Position numbers and translations under genes: made by a program
Notes under the pieces: model-generated
The model's database searches: none
What the model was told of the DNA's origin: nothing
Seen by the model: the letters and a program-made list of their open reading frames with translations, nothing else
In this document: one piece after another, positions 45,420 through 54,378 of the stretch
Layout: every line of letters begins with the position of its first letter
Position numbering within the stretch: the stretch's first letter is position 1
Assembly: GCA_910587745.1 (NCBI GenBank)
Contig: CAJUNE010000002.1
Location: 1-64,000, forward strand
Direction of reading: 5' to 3'
Origin: an uncultured Bacilli bacterium
Lineage (GTDB): Bacteria; Bacillota_I; Bacilli_A; RF39; UBA660
DNA: 64,000 nucleotides

Positions 45420-46228
45420 TATTCTATTCTCCCTTTATTTATATCATTATATAAATTTTCATATTTACCTTTATGATGTAATATTACTAAATATACCAAA
45501 GCTATTACAAATAAACATATAGATATTATTTGAGCTATTTTGAATCCCCCTAGCATTAGGGAGTCTGTTCGCCAAGCTTCAATAAAGAATCTGCCAAAAC
45601 TATACCACATTAAATATATACATGTTGTTGCTCCTATTTTAATATATTTTCTACTTCTAATAAATATTAAAACTATAAATCCTAAAATACACCATAAGAA
45701 TTCGAAATAAAATGTTGGTAAGTAATATATTCCGCCAATATGCATTCCTTTAATAATAAACTCTGGTATACATAAATCTTTTAAAAATGTATAAGTGGTA
45801 GCAAACCCGTGAGCTTCACTATTGAAAAAATTCCCCCATCTGCCTATCCCTTGAGCTAGAATGACTGCTGGTACAACAATGTCTAGTATTTTTAAAAAAT
45901 TTAACTTTTTTCTTTTGGTATAAATATATATTGCAATAGTTCCAAATATTAAACCTCCATGAATAGCAAGGCCACCATTCCAAACTGCAAATATCTCCAT
46001 TAAATTGTATTTATAATATGATATATTAAATAATACATAATATAATCTAGCACCTAATATACCAAATACTATGCCATAAAAACACATATTTATAATATCA
46101 TCTTTTGATATATTAAACTTTTTAGCTTCTTTTAAGACTAAATACATTCCTATAAAAATTCCTGTTAGTATTAAAAAAGAATACCATTTTATTTCTAATC
46201 CAAATATTGTAAGCATTGTGGGATTCAT
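45419..46228 (-). CDS. lgt: Prolipoprotein diacylglyceryl transferase
   Basis: This 269-residue polytopic enzyme of lipoprotein maturation has the Lgt signature stretch with GGLAIHGGLIFG (about 85-96), GRWGNFFNSEAHG (about 135-147) and GGIYYLPTFYFEFLW (about 170). Catalytic His and Arg residues are present. It transfers diacylglycerol from phosphatidylglycerol to the lipobox Cys. It precedes trxB by overlap. The upstream region contains three hairpins, two with T-tracts, that could attenuate it. Confidence 0.97.
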   Translation of the reverse strand: MNPTMLTIFGLEIKWYSFLILTGIFIGMYLVLKEAKKFNISKDDIINMCFYGIVFGILGARLYYVLFNISYYKYNLMEIFAVWNGGLAIHGGLIFGTIAIYIYTKRKKLNFLKILDIVVPAVILAQGIGRWGNFFNSEAHGFATTYTFLKDLCIPEFIIKGMHIGGIYYLPTFYFEFLWCILGFIVLIFIRSRKYIKIGATTCIYLMWYSFGRFFIEAWRTDSLMLGGFKIAQIISICLFVIALVYLVILHHKGKYENLYNDINKGRIE

Positions 46229-46286
46229 ATAATCAACTCTTTTCTTTTATTATTATACTAGAAAATAAAAAATAAATAAACAAAAA

Positions 46287-46316
46287 ACTACTTTGATACT
46301 TATTCATCAAAGTAGT
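46287..46316 (-). terminator. Terminator-like hairpin in the lgt leader region
   Basis: On minus, ACTACTTTGAT and ATCAAAGTAGT form a perfect 11-bp stem (8-nt loop) followed by TTTTTTG. It lies about 60 bases before lgt. It may end an sRNA or attenuate lgt. Confidence 0.7.
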
Positions 46317-46375
46317 CTTAGATATTACTCTTTAATATCGTTAATACTTATAATATTAGATTGATATCAAAAAAT

Positions 46376-46411
46376 AAATATGTGCATAAGTAATACCTGT
46401 TGCACATATTT
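46376..46411 (-). terminator. Second terminator-like hairpin upstream of lgt
   Basis: On minus, AAATATGTGCA and TGCACATATTT form a perfect 11-bp stem (14-nt loop), then ATTTTTT. A smaller GATATTA/TAATATC hairpin (46321-46339) lies between the two. Confidence 0.65.
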
Positions 46412-46523
46412 ATAGTTTGTTATATTTTATTTCTTATATTAAACCTGTTTTTACCATTTTTTATTTTATTGTATTTTATTTTTTTCTTTTTTCTTGTATA
46501 ATTGTTTTAAAGGAGTATGGGAA

Positions 46524-46949
46524 ATGGAAAAAATTAAAGAATTATACACTAAATATGAAGAGATTATTAATTATTTAATTGTGGGAGTTTTAACTACTGT
46601 TGTTAGTCTTGCTACTTATTTTATTTGTACTGAAACATTTTTAGACCCTAATAAAAAATTAGAACTACAAATTGCTAATATTATTTCTTGGATATTCGCT
46701 GTTGCTTTCGCTTATTTCACTAATAGAAAATACGTTTTTAAAAGTAAAAATAAAAATATGCTAAAAGAAGCTTCCTCTTTTGTAGGCTCTAGAATTCTTA
46801 GTCTTTTAATGGATATGTTTACAATGTTTATTATTGTTTCAGTTTTACATCTTAATGATAAAATTGGTAAACTTGTTTCTCAAGTTATTGTTACAATTGC
46901 TAATTATATATTAAGTAAATTATTTGTATTTAAGAAAAAAGAAAACTAG
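46524..46949 (+). CDS. GtrA-family membrane protein
   Basis: This 141-residue protein has four membrane helices, a GtrA-family layout with YLIVGVLTTVVSLATYF near the start, FAYFTNRKYVFKS in the middle loop and a TIANYILSKLFVFKK end. GtrA-like proteins are thought to flip polyprenyl-linked sugars for surface glycosylation. ATG 46524 is chosen, with AAAGGAG 8 bases upstream. The divergent-side neighbour is element B and then a DUF6020-like protein, both related to surface glycans only by guess. Confidence 0.88.
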   Translation: MEKIKELYTKYEEIINYLIVGVLTTVVSLATYFICTETFLDPNKKLELQIANIISWIFAVAFAYFTNRKYVFKSKNKNMLKEASSFVGSRILSLLMDMFTMFIIVSVLHLNDKIGKLVSQVIVTIANYILSKLFVFKKKEN

Positions 46950-47009
46950 TATTTATTTAGAAAATATGTTAATATTAAATTAGTAGAGCGTTAGGATGCA
47001 ATCTAATAT

Positions 47010-47093
47010 CTACTTTTTGGGTAAGACATTGACTGTAATAGTTAATGTCATTTTTATTATTCTGAACAAGGTTACCCTTATTTGAACCTTCAT
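47010..47093 (-). CDS. 27-residue peptide encoded by element B
   Basis: The ATG start has AAGGAG 9 bases upstream. The peptide starts MKVQIRVTLFRII and ends NVLPKK. It aligns in length, position and the IRVxL motif with the element A peptide, although their DNA is divergent. The shared reading frame and stop suggest selection on the protein. Function unknown; alternating hydrophobic and basic residues suit a membrane-active peptide. Confidence 0.5.
   Translation of the reverse strand: MKVQIRVTLFRIIKMTLTITVNVLPKK
47025..47049 (-). other. Hairpin in element B at the matching place to element A
   Basis: GACATTGACT (47025-47034) pairs with AGTTAATGTC (47040-47049) with one G-U and a 5-nt loop. 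Its stem sequence differs from that in A while pairing is kept, which is covariation-like. A 5' copy GGCTAATGTC (47173-47164) could compete for one strand. Confidence 0.6.
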
Positions 47094-47190
47094 CTAATCA
47101 CACTCCTTACTAGCCCAAAACCCCGTAGGATAAAGAAGAGTCGGATAGTGAATAGAAAAGGCAGACATTAGCCCTAACGCTCAAGGTATT

Positions 47191-47219
47191 ATTCTAATTT
47201 ATTAAGTATTAAATGGCAA
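47191..47219 (-). promoter_or_regulatory. Promoter inside element B
   Basis: On minus, TTGCCA (47219-47214), 17 bases and TAGAAT (47196-47191). Same spacing and -10 as in element A. Confidence 0.65.
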
Positions 47220-47275
47220 TAAAATTCGTACGACAGATTTCGACATAACACTTAAAAAGATGTGATTTTTTATAG

Positions 47276-49123
47276 TCACATCTTCTTTGTTTTAGTTTCT
47301 TTATATATTAAACCGATGATTAATGGTAAACTAAATACGATTGGTACCATATATCTAAAATATGTATTTACTGGTCCTACTACACAAGTGAGTAATAGTG
47401 TAAATGCTGGTATTAATAAAAGTATGAATTTCTTTTTCTTTTCTACTATTAAATATGTAAATATTAGCATATATACCCAAACGTTAAAACCAATATTGAC
47501 TTGAGAACCTAGTATAGGAATATAAGGATATATTACACCAAAATTTCCAAGTATGTTTCTTGGTATTCCTAAGCCTTTAATAAAATGATAATCTAGGCCA
47601 ACATTTTCTAACTTCTTGTCATAATTATGATAAACATACCAGTTAGATGTATTAGGATAAAAATAACCATAAGTTGTATTTATTGTAGCATTTATATAAG
47701 TCATTGGATGTTTAAATAAATGAATAAACCATATTTTTAAATATTTAATTAAATCTTCATTAGTCGTATCTTTATTAAATTCATCTTTAACATGATCTGC
47801 TAGATTGGCTTTATATCTTGTACCTAATGTTTCATAATTTAGAATTTTATCAATTATAGCAATTTCTTCTTCATTTAATTCTTCACTATGATATTTTACA
47901 TATCTGGCTGTTTGTTGAAAAGGTACTGATAATACTTCTCTTATACTTCCTGATGTTATATTCATTTTTGGTAAAAGAATTTTATTGTGTACAACATACA
48001 CAAACAATGTAGATAATATAGTTATTATTAAAGCTACTCTTTTTTCTTTTATAACGATAATTGCGCCTAAAATAGTAAATAATAAAATGTATACACCATT
48101 GTTTCTTGTAAGCATTGTAAATAGCATTAATAAACCTAATATAATATAATCTTTTTTATTATAATTTGATGTTATTAAGCGATGTAATTCGATAATGAAA
48201 AATATTAATAATGCTCCAAAAAAGACATCTTTAACTGGTGACATCGCATATAATGGAAATACTGGTATCAAAGAATACATTATTAAGACTATAAAGCGAT
48301 ACATAAATGGTATTTTTAATCTTTTTAAATATATTAAAGAATATGTTAAAGCACTTATTAATACAAATATCTGAAAGCAACTAAACATAAATAATCCTAA
48401 ATTAATATTTCCTATAGCATCGCCTATTTTAGCACATCCACCTAATATAAATGAATGAAATGCTGGATGATGGTTTGTTATTTTAATATTATCATTTATT
48501 AAATTAACTCCTGTTGAAAATCTAGTGTCCATTCCAAAATATTGCTTTATTTGATTAGCTGGGTCCGATGACATTATACTAGGATAAAAACTAATTATAT
48601 AGGGTAACCAAGCGATTAATATAATTATTATTGTTGTTTTATATGGATGTTTTTCATAATAATTTTTAAATCTTTTTAAGAACTTTGGTTCTTTTATTTT
48701 TTTTAAGTTCATACCTTTAATTTTTGCCATTAATAAATTAATAACTGTTGATAAAAAGTAATAATATGTAATTATTTTTACAACTGATAACATTATTAAT
48801 ATAATATTTCCAGCGATTAAACTTTCATTTCCAATAATACTATAGCTAAAACCAAATGTTAGTAATAATGAAAATATAAAACTTAAAATATTGTAAGCTT
48901 TTTTCTTCTCTATATCAATAAACTTTTTATAAAAAATTATTAGAGCAATTGTTATCCCTAAGATTAATAAAAAATCTGTGTTAGAGTAAAAAAACTTTGT
49001 TAAAGAAGATATACTAATATTTTTGATATTTCCATAAGTTAAAACTACTTCTTTTAATATCCTTTCACTATATATACATAAGGCAGTGAATAAACTTATT
49101 AAATATATAACTATTCTTTTCAT
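47276..49123 (-). CDS. DUF6020-like polytopic membrane protein (GT-C-like)
   Basis: This 615-residue protein has about 12 helices and conserved DPANQ (about 190, in the first large loop) and NHHPAFHSFILGG (about 218). These fit GT-C-type glycosyltransferases that use polyprenyl-phosphate sugars, as in the DUF6020 family. It probably modifies a wall or surface glycan. I chose ATG 49123 (AGGTGA, 6-base spacing) over GTG 49132. The stop is TGA, with TAA 3 codons later in frame. A GtrA-like flippase candidate lies on the other side of element B. Confidence 0.75.
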   Translation of the reverse strand: MKRIVIYLISLFTALCIYSERILKEVVLTYGNIKNISISSLTKFFYSNTDFLLILGITIALIIFYKKFIDIEKKKAYNILSFIFSLLLTFGFSYSIIGNESLIAGNIILIMLSVVKIITYYYFLSTVINLLMAKIKGMNLKKIKEPKFLKRFKNYYEKHPYKTTIIIILIAWLPYIISFYPSIMSSDPANQIKQYFGMDTRFSTGVNLINDNIKITNHHPAFHSFILGGCAKIGDAIGNINLGLFMFSCFQIFVLISALTYSLIYLKRLKIPFMYRFIVLIMYSLIPVFPLYAMSPVKDVFFGALLIFFIIELHRLITSNYNKKDYIILGLLMLFTMLTRNNGVYILLFTILGAIIVIKEKRVALIITILSTLFVYVVHNKILLPKMNITSGSIREVLSVPFQQTARYVKYHSEELNEEEIAIIDKILNYETLGTRYKANLADHVKDEFNKDTTNEDLIKYLKIWFIHLFKHPMTYINATINTTYGYFYPNTSNWYVYHNYDKKLENVGLDYHFIKGLGIPRNILGNFGVIYPYIPILGSQVNIGFNVWVYMLIFTYLIVEKKKKFILLLIPAFTLLLTCVVGPVNTYFRYMVPIVFSLPLIIGLIYKETKTKKM

Positions 49124-49203
49124 AGGCTTCACCTATCTTTAATTTATCATAATTTATTACTTTTTACAATATAAAAGATTTATTTATTATTTTTTTAATT
49201 TTA

Positions 49204-49295
49204 CAGATTTAAGGTAAACTGCTATATAGATTTGTGACCTTTAGCTTAGCAGATTTAGTGCTTTTAGCTAGGCAGATTTTTAGGATTCTGTTTTT
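49204..49295 (+). repeat. Four 23-bp tandem repeats upstream of the element C promoter
   Basis: Units start at 49204, 49227, 49250 and 49273, each opening (C/T)AGATTT, exactly 23 bases apart. The same unit occurs twice at 5117-5162. The last unit begins 21 bases before the -35 box at both loci. The precise period resembles iterons or activator-binding arrays. Confidence 0.7.
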
Positions 49296-49322
49296 GACTT
49301 TTATTATTTTGTATGTTATTTT
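49294..49322 (+). promoter_or_regulatory. Promoter of element C
   Basis: TTGACT (49294-49299), 17 bases, TATTTT (49317-49322). The start point falls at the GAGACAC arm (49331). Confidence 0.7.
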
Positions 49323-49379
49323 GTTTTCGTGAGACACATTATGTTATGGTACTTGCCACTTTCTAGGAGGTGGTCACTT

Positions 49380-49448
49380 GTGAGTAAAAAAGACTTTTTA
49401 GTTTTAATACTTTTAGTGATAATTATTCTGTTAATCCTATTTAGATAA
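49380..49448 (+). CDS. 22-residue hydrophobic peptide (candidate type I toxin)
   Basis: The GTG start follows AGGAGG with 9-base spacing. The peptide opens MSKKDF and is then nearly all Leu/Ile/Val, ending LFR. That gives one basic flank and one membrane-spanning helix, the normal shape of type I toxins (small membrane toxins). No database comparison was made. An antisense RNA candidate overlaps its 3' end. Confidence 0.55.
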   Translation: MSKKDFLVLILLVIIILLILFR

Positions 49449-49469
49449 GTATCTATGGGGGTTTTGGAT

Positions 49470-49547
49470 ATAAAAATAAGCACCACTCATAAAATAAGTG
49501 GTGCACCATAAAATTCTTGTGGCAAGCACTATTTAGTGTCTCGCTAA
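49470..49547 (-). ncRNA. Candidate antisense RNA to the element C peptide message
   Basis: TATAAT (minus, 49559-49554) could start an RNA near 49547 that runs back over the 3' part of the element. It would end at the hairpin GCACCACT/AGTGGTGC (49480-49504, 8-bp stem) followed by TTATTTTTA. A convergent peptide/antisense pair is the layout of several type I toxin-antitoxin loci. The -35 is poor, so the promoter is tentative. Confidence 0.5.
49480..49504 (-). terminator. Minus-strand terminator hairpin of element C
   Basis: An 8-bp stem with 9-nt loop; a T-rich tract follows only on the minus strand. Confidence 0.65.
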
Positions 49548-49585
49548 GTTAATATTATAATATTTTTAACAAAAAGTAAAGCTTT

Positions 49586-50242
49586 TTAATATTCGTCATA
49601 TAGTAATTTATTTAAATAATCAACTAGTAAATACTCTTTTTTATTGATAATAATCTTATTACAATCTTCTTCATTTATTTCTAAAGCCCCTTTTAATACA
49701 TTATATTTTAGGGTGCATTTTTCTTTAACATCTATCATATTATTTTTTAGTTCAATTTTTGGAATATCAAAAATAGTACTTAGTTCATTTCCGACATTTG
49801 CTTCTTTAACATCAAAAAGATTGCCACAATACATACATAAATGTGTATCGTGGGGACTGTATGCAAATTTGCCATCATCACTATGGATATGACCACATAT
49901 AGGACATTTCTCCTCTTTTAGTGTTATATCATTTAATAAAGATAATAAAAGTCCTCCAAAGTCTCTAACTTCAAAAATCGAATTATCAATTTTTAATATC
50001 CCTATTTCTCTATCATTAATTAAAATTTTACCTTTAACGCTTTCTAATAAATTAGGATATATTAATACTATTTCTTTTATATCTTCTTTTTTCATTTCAA
50101 TAATATTATCATAGGCTGATTTATTTTTGGATAAACATTTTTCTAATTTATTATTTTCTTTATCAAATGCAGGCGAACGATGAGTAGTACAATAATACTT
50201 TCTTTCACCATTCCAAATTACTTCTTCAATATTACATGTCAT
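49586..50242 (-). CDS. Zinc-ribbon protein of unknown function
   Basis: This 218-residue soluble protein has a central C2C2-type site: CPICGHIHSD and CMYCGNLF (about residues 118-150). The rest shows no recognised fold. It has no signal peptide or membrane helix. GGAGAG precedes the ATG. It sits 19 bases downstream of uvrB in the same direction, so they may share a transcript; a DNA- or RNA-related role is plausible but unproven. Confidence 0.6.
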   Translation of the reverse strand: MTCNIEEVIWNGERKYYCTTHRSPAFDKENNKLEKCLSKNKSAYDNIIEMKKEDIKEIVLIYPNLLESVKGKILINDREIGILKIDNSIFEVRDFGGLLLSLLNDITLKEEKCPICGHIHSDDGKFAYSPHDTHLCMYCGNLFDVKEANVGNELSTIFDIPKIELKNNMIDVKEKCTLKYNVLKGALEINEEDCNKIIINKKEYLLVDYLNKLLYDEY

Positions 50243-50261
50243 ATCTTTCTCTCCTACTTCT

Positions 50262-52208
50262 TTATGATTTTTTCATTTCAAATAAAATATCTCTTAATTC
50301 CATTGCTCTTTCAAAGTCTAAGTTTTTAGCTGCTGTCTTCATCTCTTCTTCTAAAGTCATTAATATACTTTCTTTTTCTTTTTTGCTCATCTTTGGCTTT
50401 TTAGATTTATTTTCTACTTCATTTGATACTACTTCTTTGATATCTTTAATAATTGTTCTTGGGGTAATTCCATTTTCTTCATTGTATTTCATTTGGATTT
50501 CACGACGTCTAGCAGTTTCTTTTATTGCTTTATCCATTGCTTCACTTATATTATCTGCATACATAATTACATGACCATTTTCATTTCTGGCACATCTACC
50601 AATTGTTTGAATAAGTGAACGTTCACTTCGTAAAAATCCTTGTTTATCAGCGTCTAATATACATATTAAACTAACTTCAGGTATATCTATACCTTCACGA
50701 AGTAAATTTATTCCAACTACACAATCATACATTCCTAAACGTAAGTCGTGAATTATTTTTAATCTTTCTAAGGTTTTTATTTCACTATGTAAATATGCAA
50801 CTTTGATACCCATTTCTTTTAAATAATTTGTTAACTCTTCACTCATTCTAATAGTTAAAGTTGTAATTAATACTCGTTCATTTTTTTCTTTTCTGATGTT
50901 TATTTCATTTATTATATCATCTATTTGTCCCATACTTGGTTTTATTTCAATAGTAGGGTCTAATAATCCAGTTGGTCTTATTATTTGTTCTACATATTCA
51001 TTATTTGTATGTTCTAATTCATAATCTCCTGGAGTTGCTGATACATATATTGCTTGATTAATCTTTTTTTCAAACTCTTCATAATTAAGAGGCCTATTAT
51101 CTAGGGCACTTGGTAATCTAAAACCATAATCTACTAAAACTGTTTTACGCATTTTATCACCATTATACATACCACGTACTTGAGGTAATGTAACGTGCGA
51201 TTCGTCAACTACTAATAAAAAATCTTTGGGAAAAAAGTCTATTAAACAGGTTGGGGTCTCGCCTGGTCCTCGTAAGGCTAAATGTCTTGAATAGTTTTCA
51301 ACTCCACTGCAGAATCCTGTTTCTTTTAACATTTCAATGTCATAATTGGTTCTTTCACGAAGTCTTTGTTCTTCTAATAATTTGTTATTTTCTTTTAGTT
51401 CTTTTAACCTTTCATCTAATTCAGCTTGAATTCTTTTTAATGCTTCCTCTAATTTTTCAGGGCTTGTTACGAAATGAGAAGCGGGAGATATTGTAATAGT
51501 TTTTTTATCAGATATGATAACGCCTGTTACGGGGTCAAATGTTGATATTCTTTCAACTTCATCCCCAAATAGTTCAATCCTTATTCCATAAGCGTGTTCA
51601 TTAACTGGTATGACATCAATAATATCTCCTCTAGCACGAAATGTTCCACGATGGAAATCTATATCACTACGTTCATAAGTCATATCTACTAATCTATTTA
51701 TAATGGCATTCCTTTTAATGATATCTCCAACTGTTAAAATAAGTCTGGCTTTTTCATATTCTTCTCTTTCACCTATACCATATATACAGGATACACTTGA
51801 TACTACTATAACATCATTATAGTTAATTAATGCACTGGTTGCTCCATGTCTTAATTCATCTATCTCATCATTAATTGAAGAATCTTTCTCAATATATGTA
51901 TCACTTGAAGGAACATATGCTTCTGGCTGGTAATAATCATAATAACTAACAAAATACTCAACGTGATTATCAGGGAAGAATTCCTTTAATTCTGAATAAA
52001 GTTGTCCTGCTAGAGTTTTATTGTGCGCTAAAACTAAAGTTGGTTTATTGACTTCTTTAATAACATTAGCAATTGTAAAAGTCTTACCAGTTCCCGTTGC
52101 TCCTAGTAAAACTTGCTCTTTCTTGCCTTCTTTAATTCCTTCTACAAGTTCTTTAATTGCTTCCGGTTGGTCTCCTGATGGTTCAAATTTTGATACTAAT
52201 TTAAACAT
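50262..52208 (-). CDS. uvrB: Excinuclease ABC subunit B
   Basis: This 648-residue DNA-damage-verifying helicase of nucleotide excision repair has Walker A GATGTGKT (about 38), the beta-hairpin [15 protein letters not shown] (about 88-102), DESHV (motif II), and helicase motifs ending [11 protein letters not shown]-terminal UVR domain (about 605-645, [21 protein letters not shown]) binds UvrC. Normal length. Strong AGGAGGG ribosome-binding site. Confidence 0.97.
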   Translation of the reverse strand: MFKLVSKFEPSGDQPEAIKELVEGIKEGKKEQVLLGATGTGKTFTIANVIKEVNKPTLVLAHNKTLAGQLYSELKEFFPDNHVEYFVSYYDYYQPEAYVPSSDTYIEKDSSINDEIDELRHGATSALINYNDVIVVSSVSCIYGIGEREEYEKARLILTVGDIIKRNAIINRLVDMTYERSDIDFHRGTFRARGDIIDVIPVNEHAYGIRIELFGDEVERISTFDPVTGVIISDKKTITISPASHFVTSPEKLEEALKRIQAELDERLKELKENNKLLEEQRLRERTNYDIEMLKETGFCSGVENYSRHLALRGPGETPTCLIDFFPKDFLLVVDESHVTLPQVRGMYNGDKMRKTVLVDYGFRLPSALDNRPLNYEEFEKKINQAIYVSATPGDYELEHTNNEYVEQIIRPTGLLDPTIEIKPSMGQIDDIINEINIRKEKNERVLITTLTIRMSEELTNYLKEMGIKVAYLHSEIKTLERLKIIHDLRLGMYDCVVGINLLREGIDIPEVSLICILDADKQGFLRSERSLIQTIGRCARNENGHVIMYADNISEAMDKAIKETARRREIQMKYNEENGITPRTIIKDIKEVVSNEVENKSKKPKMSKKEKESILMTLEEEMKTAAKNLDFERAMELRDILFEMKKS

Positions 52209-52499
52209 ATTGCCCTCCTAATTTTTAGTTACTCTAATTATTAATAAAAATTAAACTTAATAATTATGTATTGATATAAGCTTTAAAAAATATTAATTAA
52301 TACTAGATAATTTATCTCAGACTTATTTTATCATATAATAACTTTAATGTATATTTTTTTTTAGTATTTCCTACTTATTTCTTTTTTATTATCAAATTTG
52401 ACTTTGCATGAAGCATTTTTTTAGTTAAATGTTATTTGTATTCTAATATTAGCAAAACTATGTTATAATAAAAATGTATTATAAAGGTGAGGTAGTGTT
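52209..52499. other. Divergent intergenic region between uvrB and the PpiC-like gene
   Basis: Mostly AT-rich. An extended -10 (TGTTATAAT, 52461-52469) lies upstream of the plus-strand gene. No other signal was recognised; no clear LexA/DinR box seen for uvrB. Confidence 0.5.
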
Positions 52500-54164
52500 A
52501 TGGCATTAATTAAATGCAATGAGTGTGGTAAAGAAATTAGTAGTGAAATTAAATTTTGTTTACACTGTGGAGCAAAGATAAATAATTCTTCAAATAAAGA
52601 AGTTAATAAATCTCCAATTAATAGTTTTTATATTTGGTCGGTAATATTTCTTCCAATTATATGTTGTTTTTTGTTTTGGGCAATAGAATATTTTACTAAT
52701 TCTTTTTTAATAAGTATTTTTCCTACATTAGTATTTAATATAATTTTAGAAATATTTTTTATTTTAAAAGATTATAGAGTTTTAAAGGCAACTGAAATTG
52801 ACACTTCTTCTTTAGGAATAGTAAAAGCCACTAGTATTAACATTCCTAAATATATTATAAAAAGAGCTAAATTGTTAAATGAAAGCATTCTTAAATTTAT
52901 TATTTGGCTTATAGGTTTTATTTTCTTTATTCTTATAATACTATTAGAATTTAATCCTTTTAATTCTTACAATAAATATATTGATGAAGTTAAAGAAGGT
53001 CGATTATATTTATGTGATAATTATACTGTTGAAGCGTTGATAAATGAATATGTAGAAAATCCTAAATGGAAAGTTGAAAAAACAAAAGATGGTAATATCG
53101 CTGTTAATATTAGTGGTGAAATAACTTATTTAGATAAACCTGCTAAAGCATTAATTCAATTTTATATAGATGATCAGGAATTTAAGTTTAATGCCTTTGA
53201 AATTAATGGTATACTTCAAACAGATGTAATATTTTATGCTTTTATAGAAAGTATGTGCAATAGTATGCTTGAAGAAAATACTAAAAATGCTATTGTAACA
53301 TTTGATAATGGATTAATAATTGAAGAAGAAGAATTTTATAATGAAGTTAAAGAAAGTAGCAAAAATGCTTTTGATGTATTAATAAATAAAATAGATTGTA
53401 TCATATATGAAAATGAATTTCCTAATGAAATAAATAATGCTAAAGATTACGCTAAAGAATATATTAAAAATGTTAAAAGTTATTATGGTTCTGAATATGA
53501 ATATTTGGAAGCTTTAAAGTCATATGGTTATAAAAGCGAAAAAGACTTGGAAGATTATACATATACCGCCTATTTACAAAATTATGCTGTAAAAACTTAT
53601 ATTAAAAGCTCACTTACATCACAAGAACTTAAAGATTATTATGATAATAAAGTTTTTCCTGATATGGCGCTTTATCATATTTTAGCTTTCTCTAAAGAAG
53701 AAGCTACAAATATTCTTAAAGAACTTGATTATGCGAAAGAAAATGGCAGTGATGTACTAGAAAGCTTTAAAAAAATTGCGAAAGAAAAAACTCAAGATTC
53801 TACTAATAAATCTGAAGGTGGATATCTAGGAATAGTAAATAATGAATTTTTTTCTTCAAATAATATTGAACTATTTATTGAAGCTGGAAAAATTAAAGAT
53901 GGTGAATATTCTTCTAATATAATTAAAACTGAATATGGATATCACATAATATTTAAAAGTGCTACTTATTCTAAAAAATCATATGAAGATAGTCTTCCTT
54001 TTATAAAAGAATCTTTAGCAGAAGAAAAAATAAATAATAAATCAAATTTAATATATGAAATAATTGAACATTATTATAATAAATATAATCCTAAAATATT
54101 GGACCAAGAATTAAATATTAAATATCAAAATTACTTTAAGGAACTAAAAGATAAGTTTCTATAA
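52500..54164 (+). CDS. Membrane protein with zinc ribbon and PpiC/PrsA-like foldase domain
   Basis: This 554-residue protein has an N-terminal zinc ribbon (CNECGKEISSEIKFCLHCG, about 5-23), three helices (about 40-155) and an extracytoplasmic part. The C-terminal peptidyl-prolyl isomerase-like domain (about 385-510) has MALYHILAFSKEEA, GGYLGIVN and TEYGYHIIFKS, as in parvulin/PrsA. This would fold secreted proteins outside the membrane. The zinc ribbon in the cytoplasm is an unusual fusion for this class. GAGG precedes the ATG. Confidence 0.8.
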   Translation: MALIKCNECGKEISSEIKFCLHCGAKINNSSNKEVNKSPINSFYIWSVIFLPIICCFLFWAIEYFTNSFLISIFPTLVFNIILEIFFILKDYRVLKATEIDTSSLGIVKATSINIPKYIIKRAKLLNESILKFIIWLIGFIFFILIILLEFNPFNSYNKYIDEVKEGRLYLCDNYTVEALINEYVENPKWKVEKTKDGNIAVNISGEITYLDKPAKALIQFYIDDQEFKFNAFEINGILQTDVIFYAFIESMCNSMLEENTKNAIVTFDNGLIIEEEEFYNEVKESSKNAFDVLINKIDCIIYENEFPNEINNAKDYAKEYIKNVKSYYGSEYEYLEALKSYGYKSEKDLEDYTYTAYLQNYAVKTYIKSSLTSQELKDYYDNKVFPDMALYHILAFSKEEATNILKELDYAKENGSDVLESFKKIAKEKTQDSTNKSEGGYLGIVNNEFFSSNNIELFIEAGKIKDGEYSSNIIKTEYGYHIIFKSATYSKKSYEDSLPFIKESLAEEKINNKSNLIYEIIEHYYNKYNPKILDQELNIKYQNYFKELKDKFL

Positions 54165-54165
54165 T

Positions 54166-54200
54166 AAATAGTGTTGGTAAATAGCTGACACTATTTTTTA
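54166..54200 (+). terminator. Rho-independent terminator after the PpiC-like gene
   Basis: AAATAGTGT (54166-54174) and ACACTATTT (54188-54196) form a 9-bp stem followed by TTTTAG. Confidence 0.75.
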
Positions 54201-54266
54201 GTTCATATAAAGTGAATTATTAATATAAAACTATGATGCTATAAATTTATATAATTATCATTCCAT

Positions 54267-54315
54267 AAAAAAGAGAATAATTTCTTATCCTCTTTAGCAA
54301 GTTCATTTATCTTTT
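54267..54315 (-). repeat. 50-bp terminator-containing repeat, copy 2
   Basis: Nearly identical to 15291-15340, including the hairpin (AGAGGATAA / TTATTCTCT on minus, 54293-54272) and T run. It follows the 1,619-residue surface protein gene by about 60 bases. Confidence 0.75.
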
Positions 54316-54378
54316 ATTTTTGATTTTTCAATACTACTTGATGAATCCTAGTATTTAAGCTTGTCTACTTTTCTTTTT

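Larger units (their letters stand above)
46953..47248 (-). repeat. Element B: second copy of the 296-bp repeat
   Basis: It is the reverse-oriented homologue of element A (9147-9442). Both copies are exactly 296 bp with conserved ends and a diverged core. In minus orientation: promoter (47219-47191), GAGCGTTAGGG (47182-47172), GGGGTTTTGG (47124-47115), ribosome-binding site, 27-residue ORF, hairpin (47049-47025) and closing arm (46996-46986). The downstream end lies 3 bases from the GtrA stop; element A also ends just past a gene. Confidence 0.85.
49331..49542 (+). repeat. Element C: inverted-repeat locus around a 22-residue peptide gene
   Basis: The left arms GAGACAC (49331-49337) and CTTGCCAC (49352-49359) are complementary to GTGTCTC (49536-49542) and GTGGCAAG (49519-49526), so transcript ends could close. 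Between lie AGGAGG, the ORF, GGGGGTTTTGG (49457-49467) and a minus-strand terminator hairpin. The layout parallels elements A and B, although sequences differ. Confidence 0.65.

Noticed and set aside
49204..49295. CRISPR array
   Set aside because: The 23-bp period has no separate constant repeat and variable spacer; the unit is short, imperfect and abuts a promoter. No cas genes are in the window.
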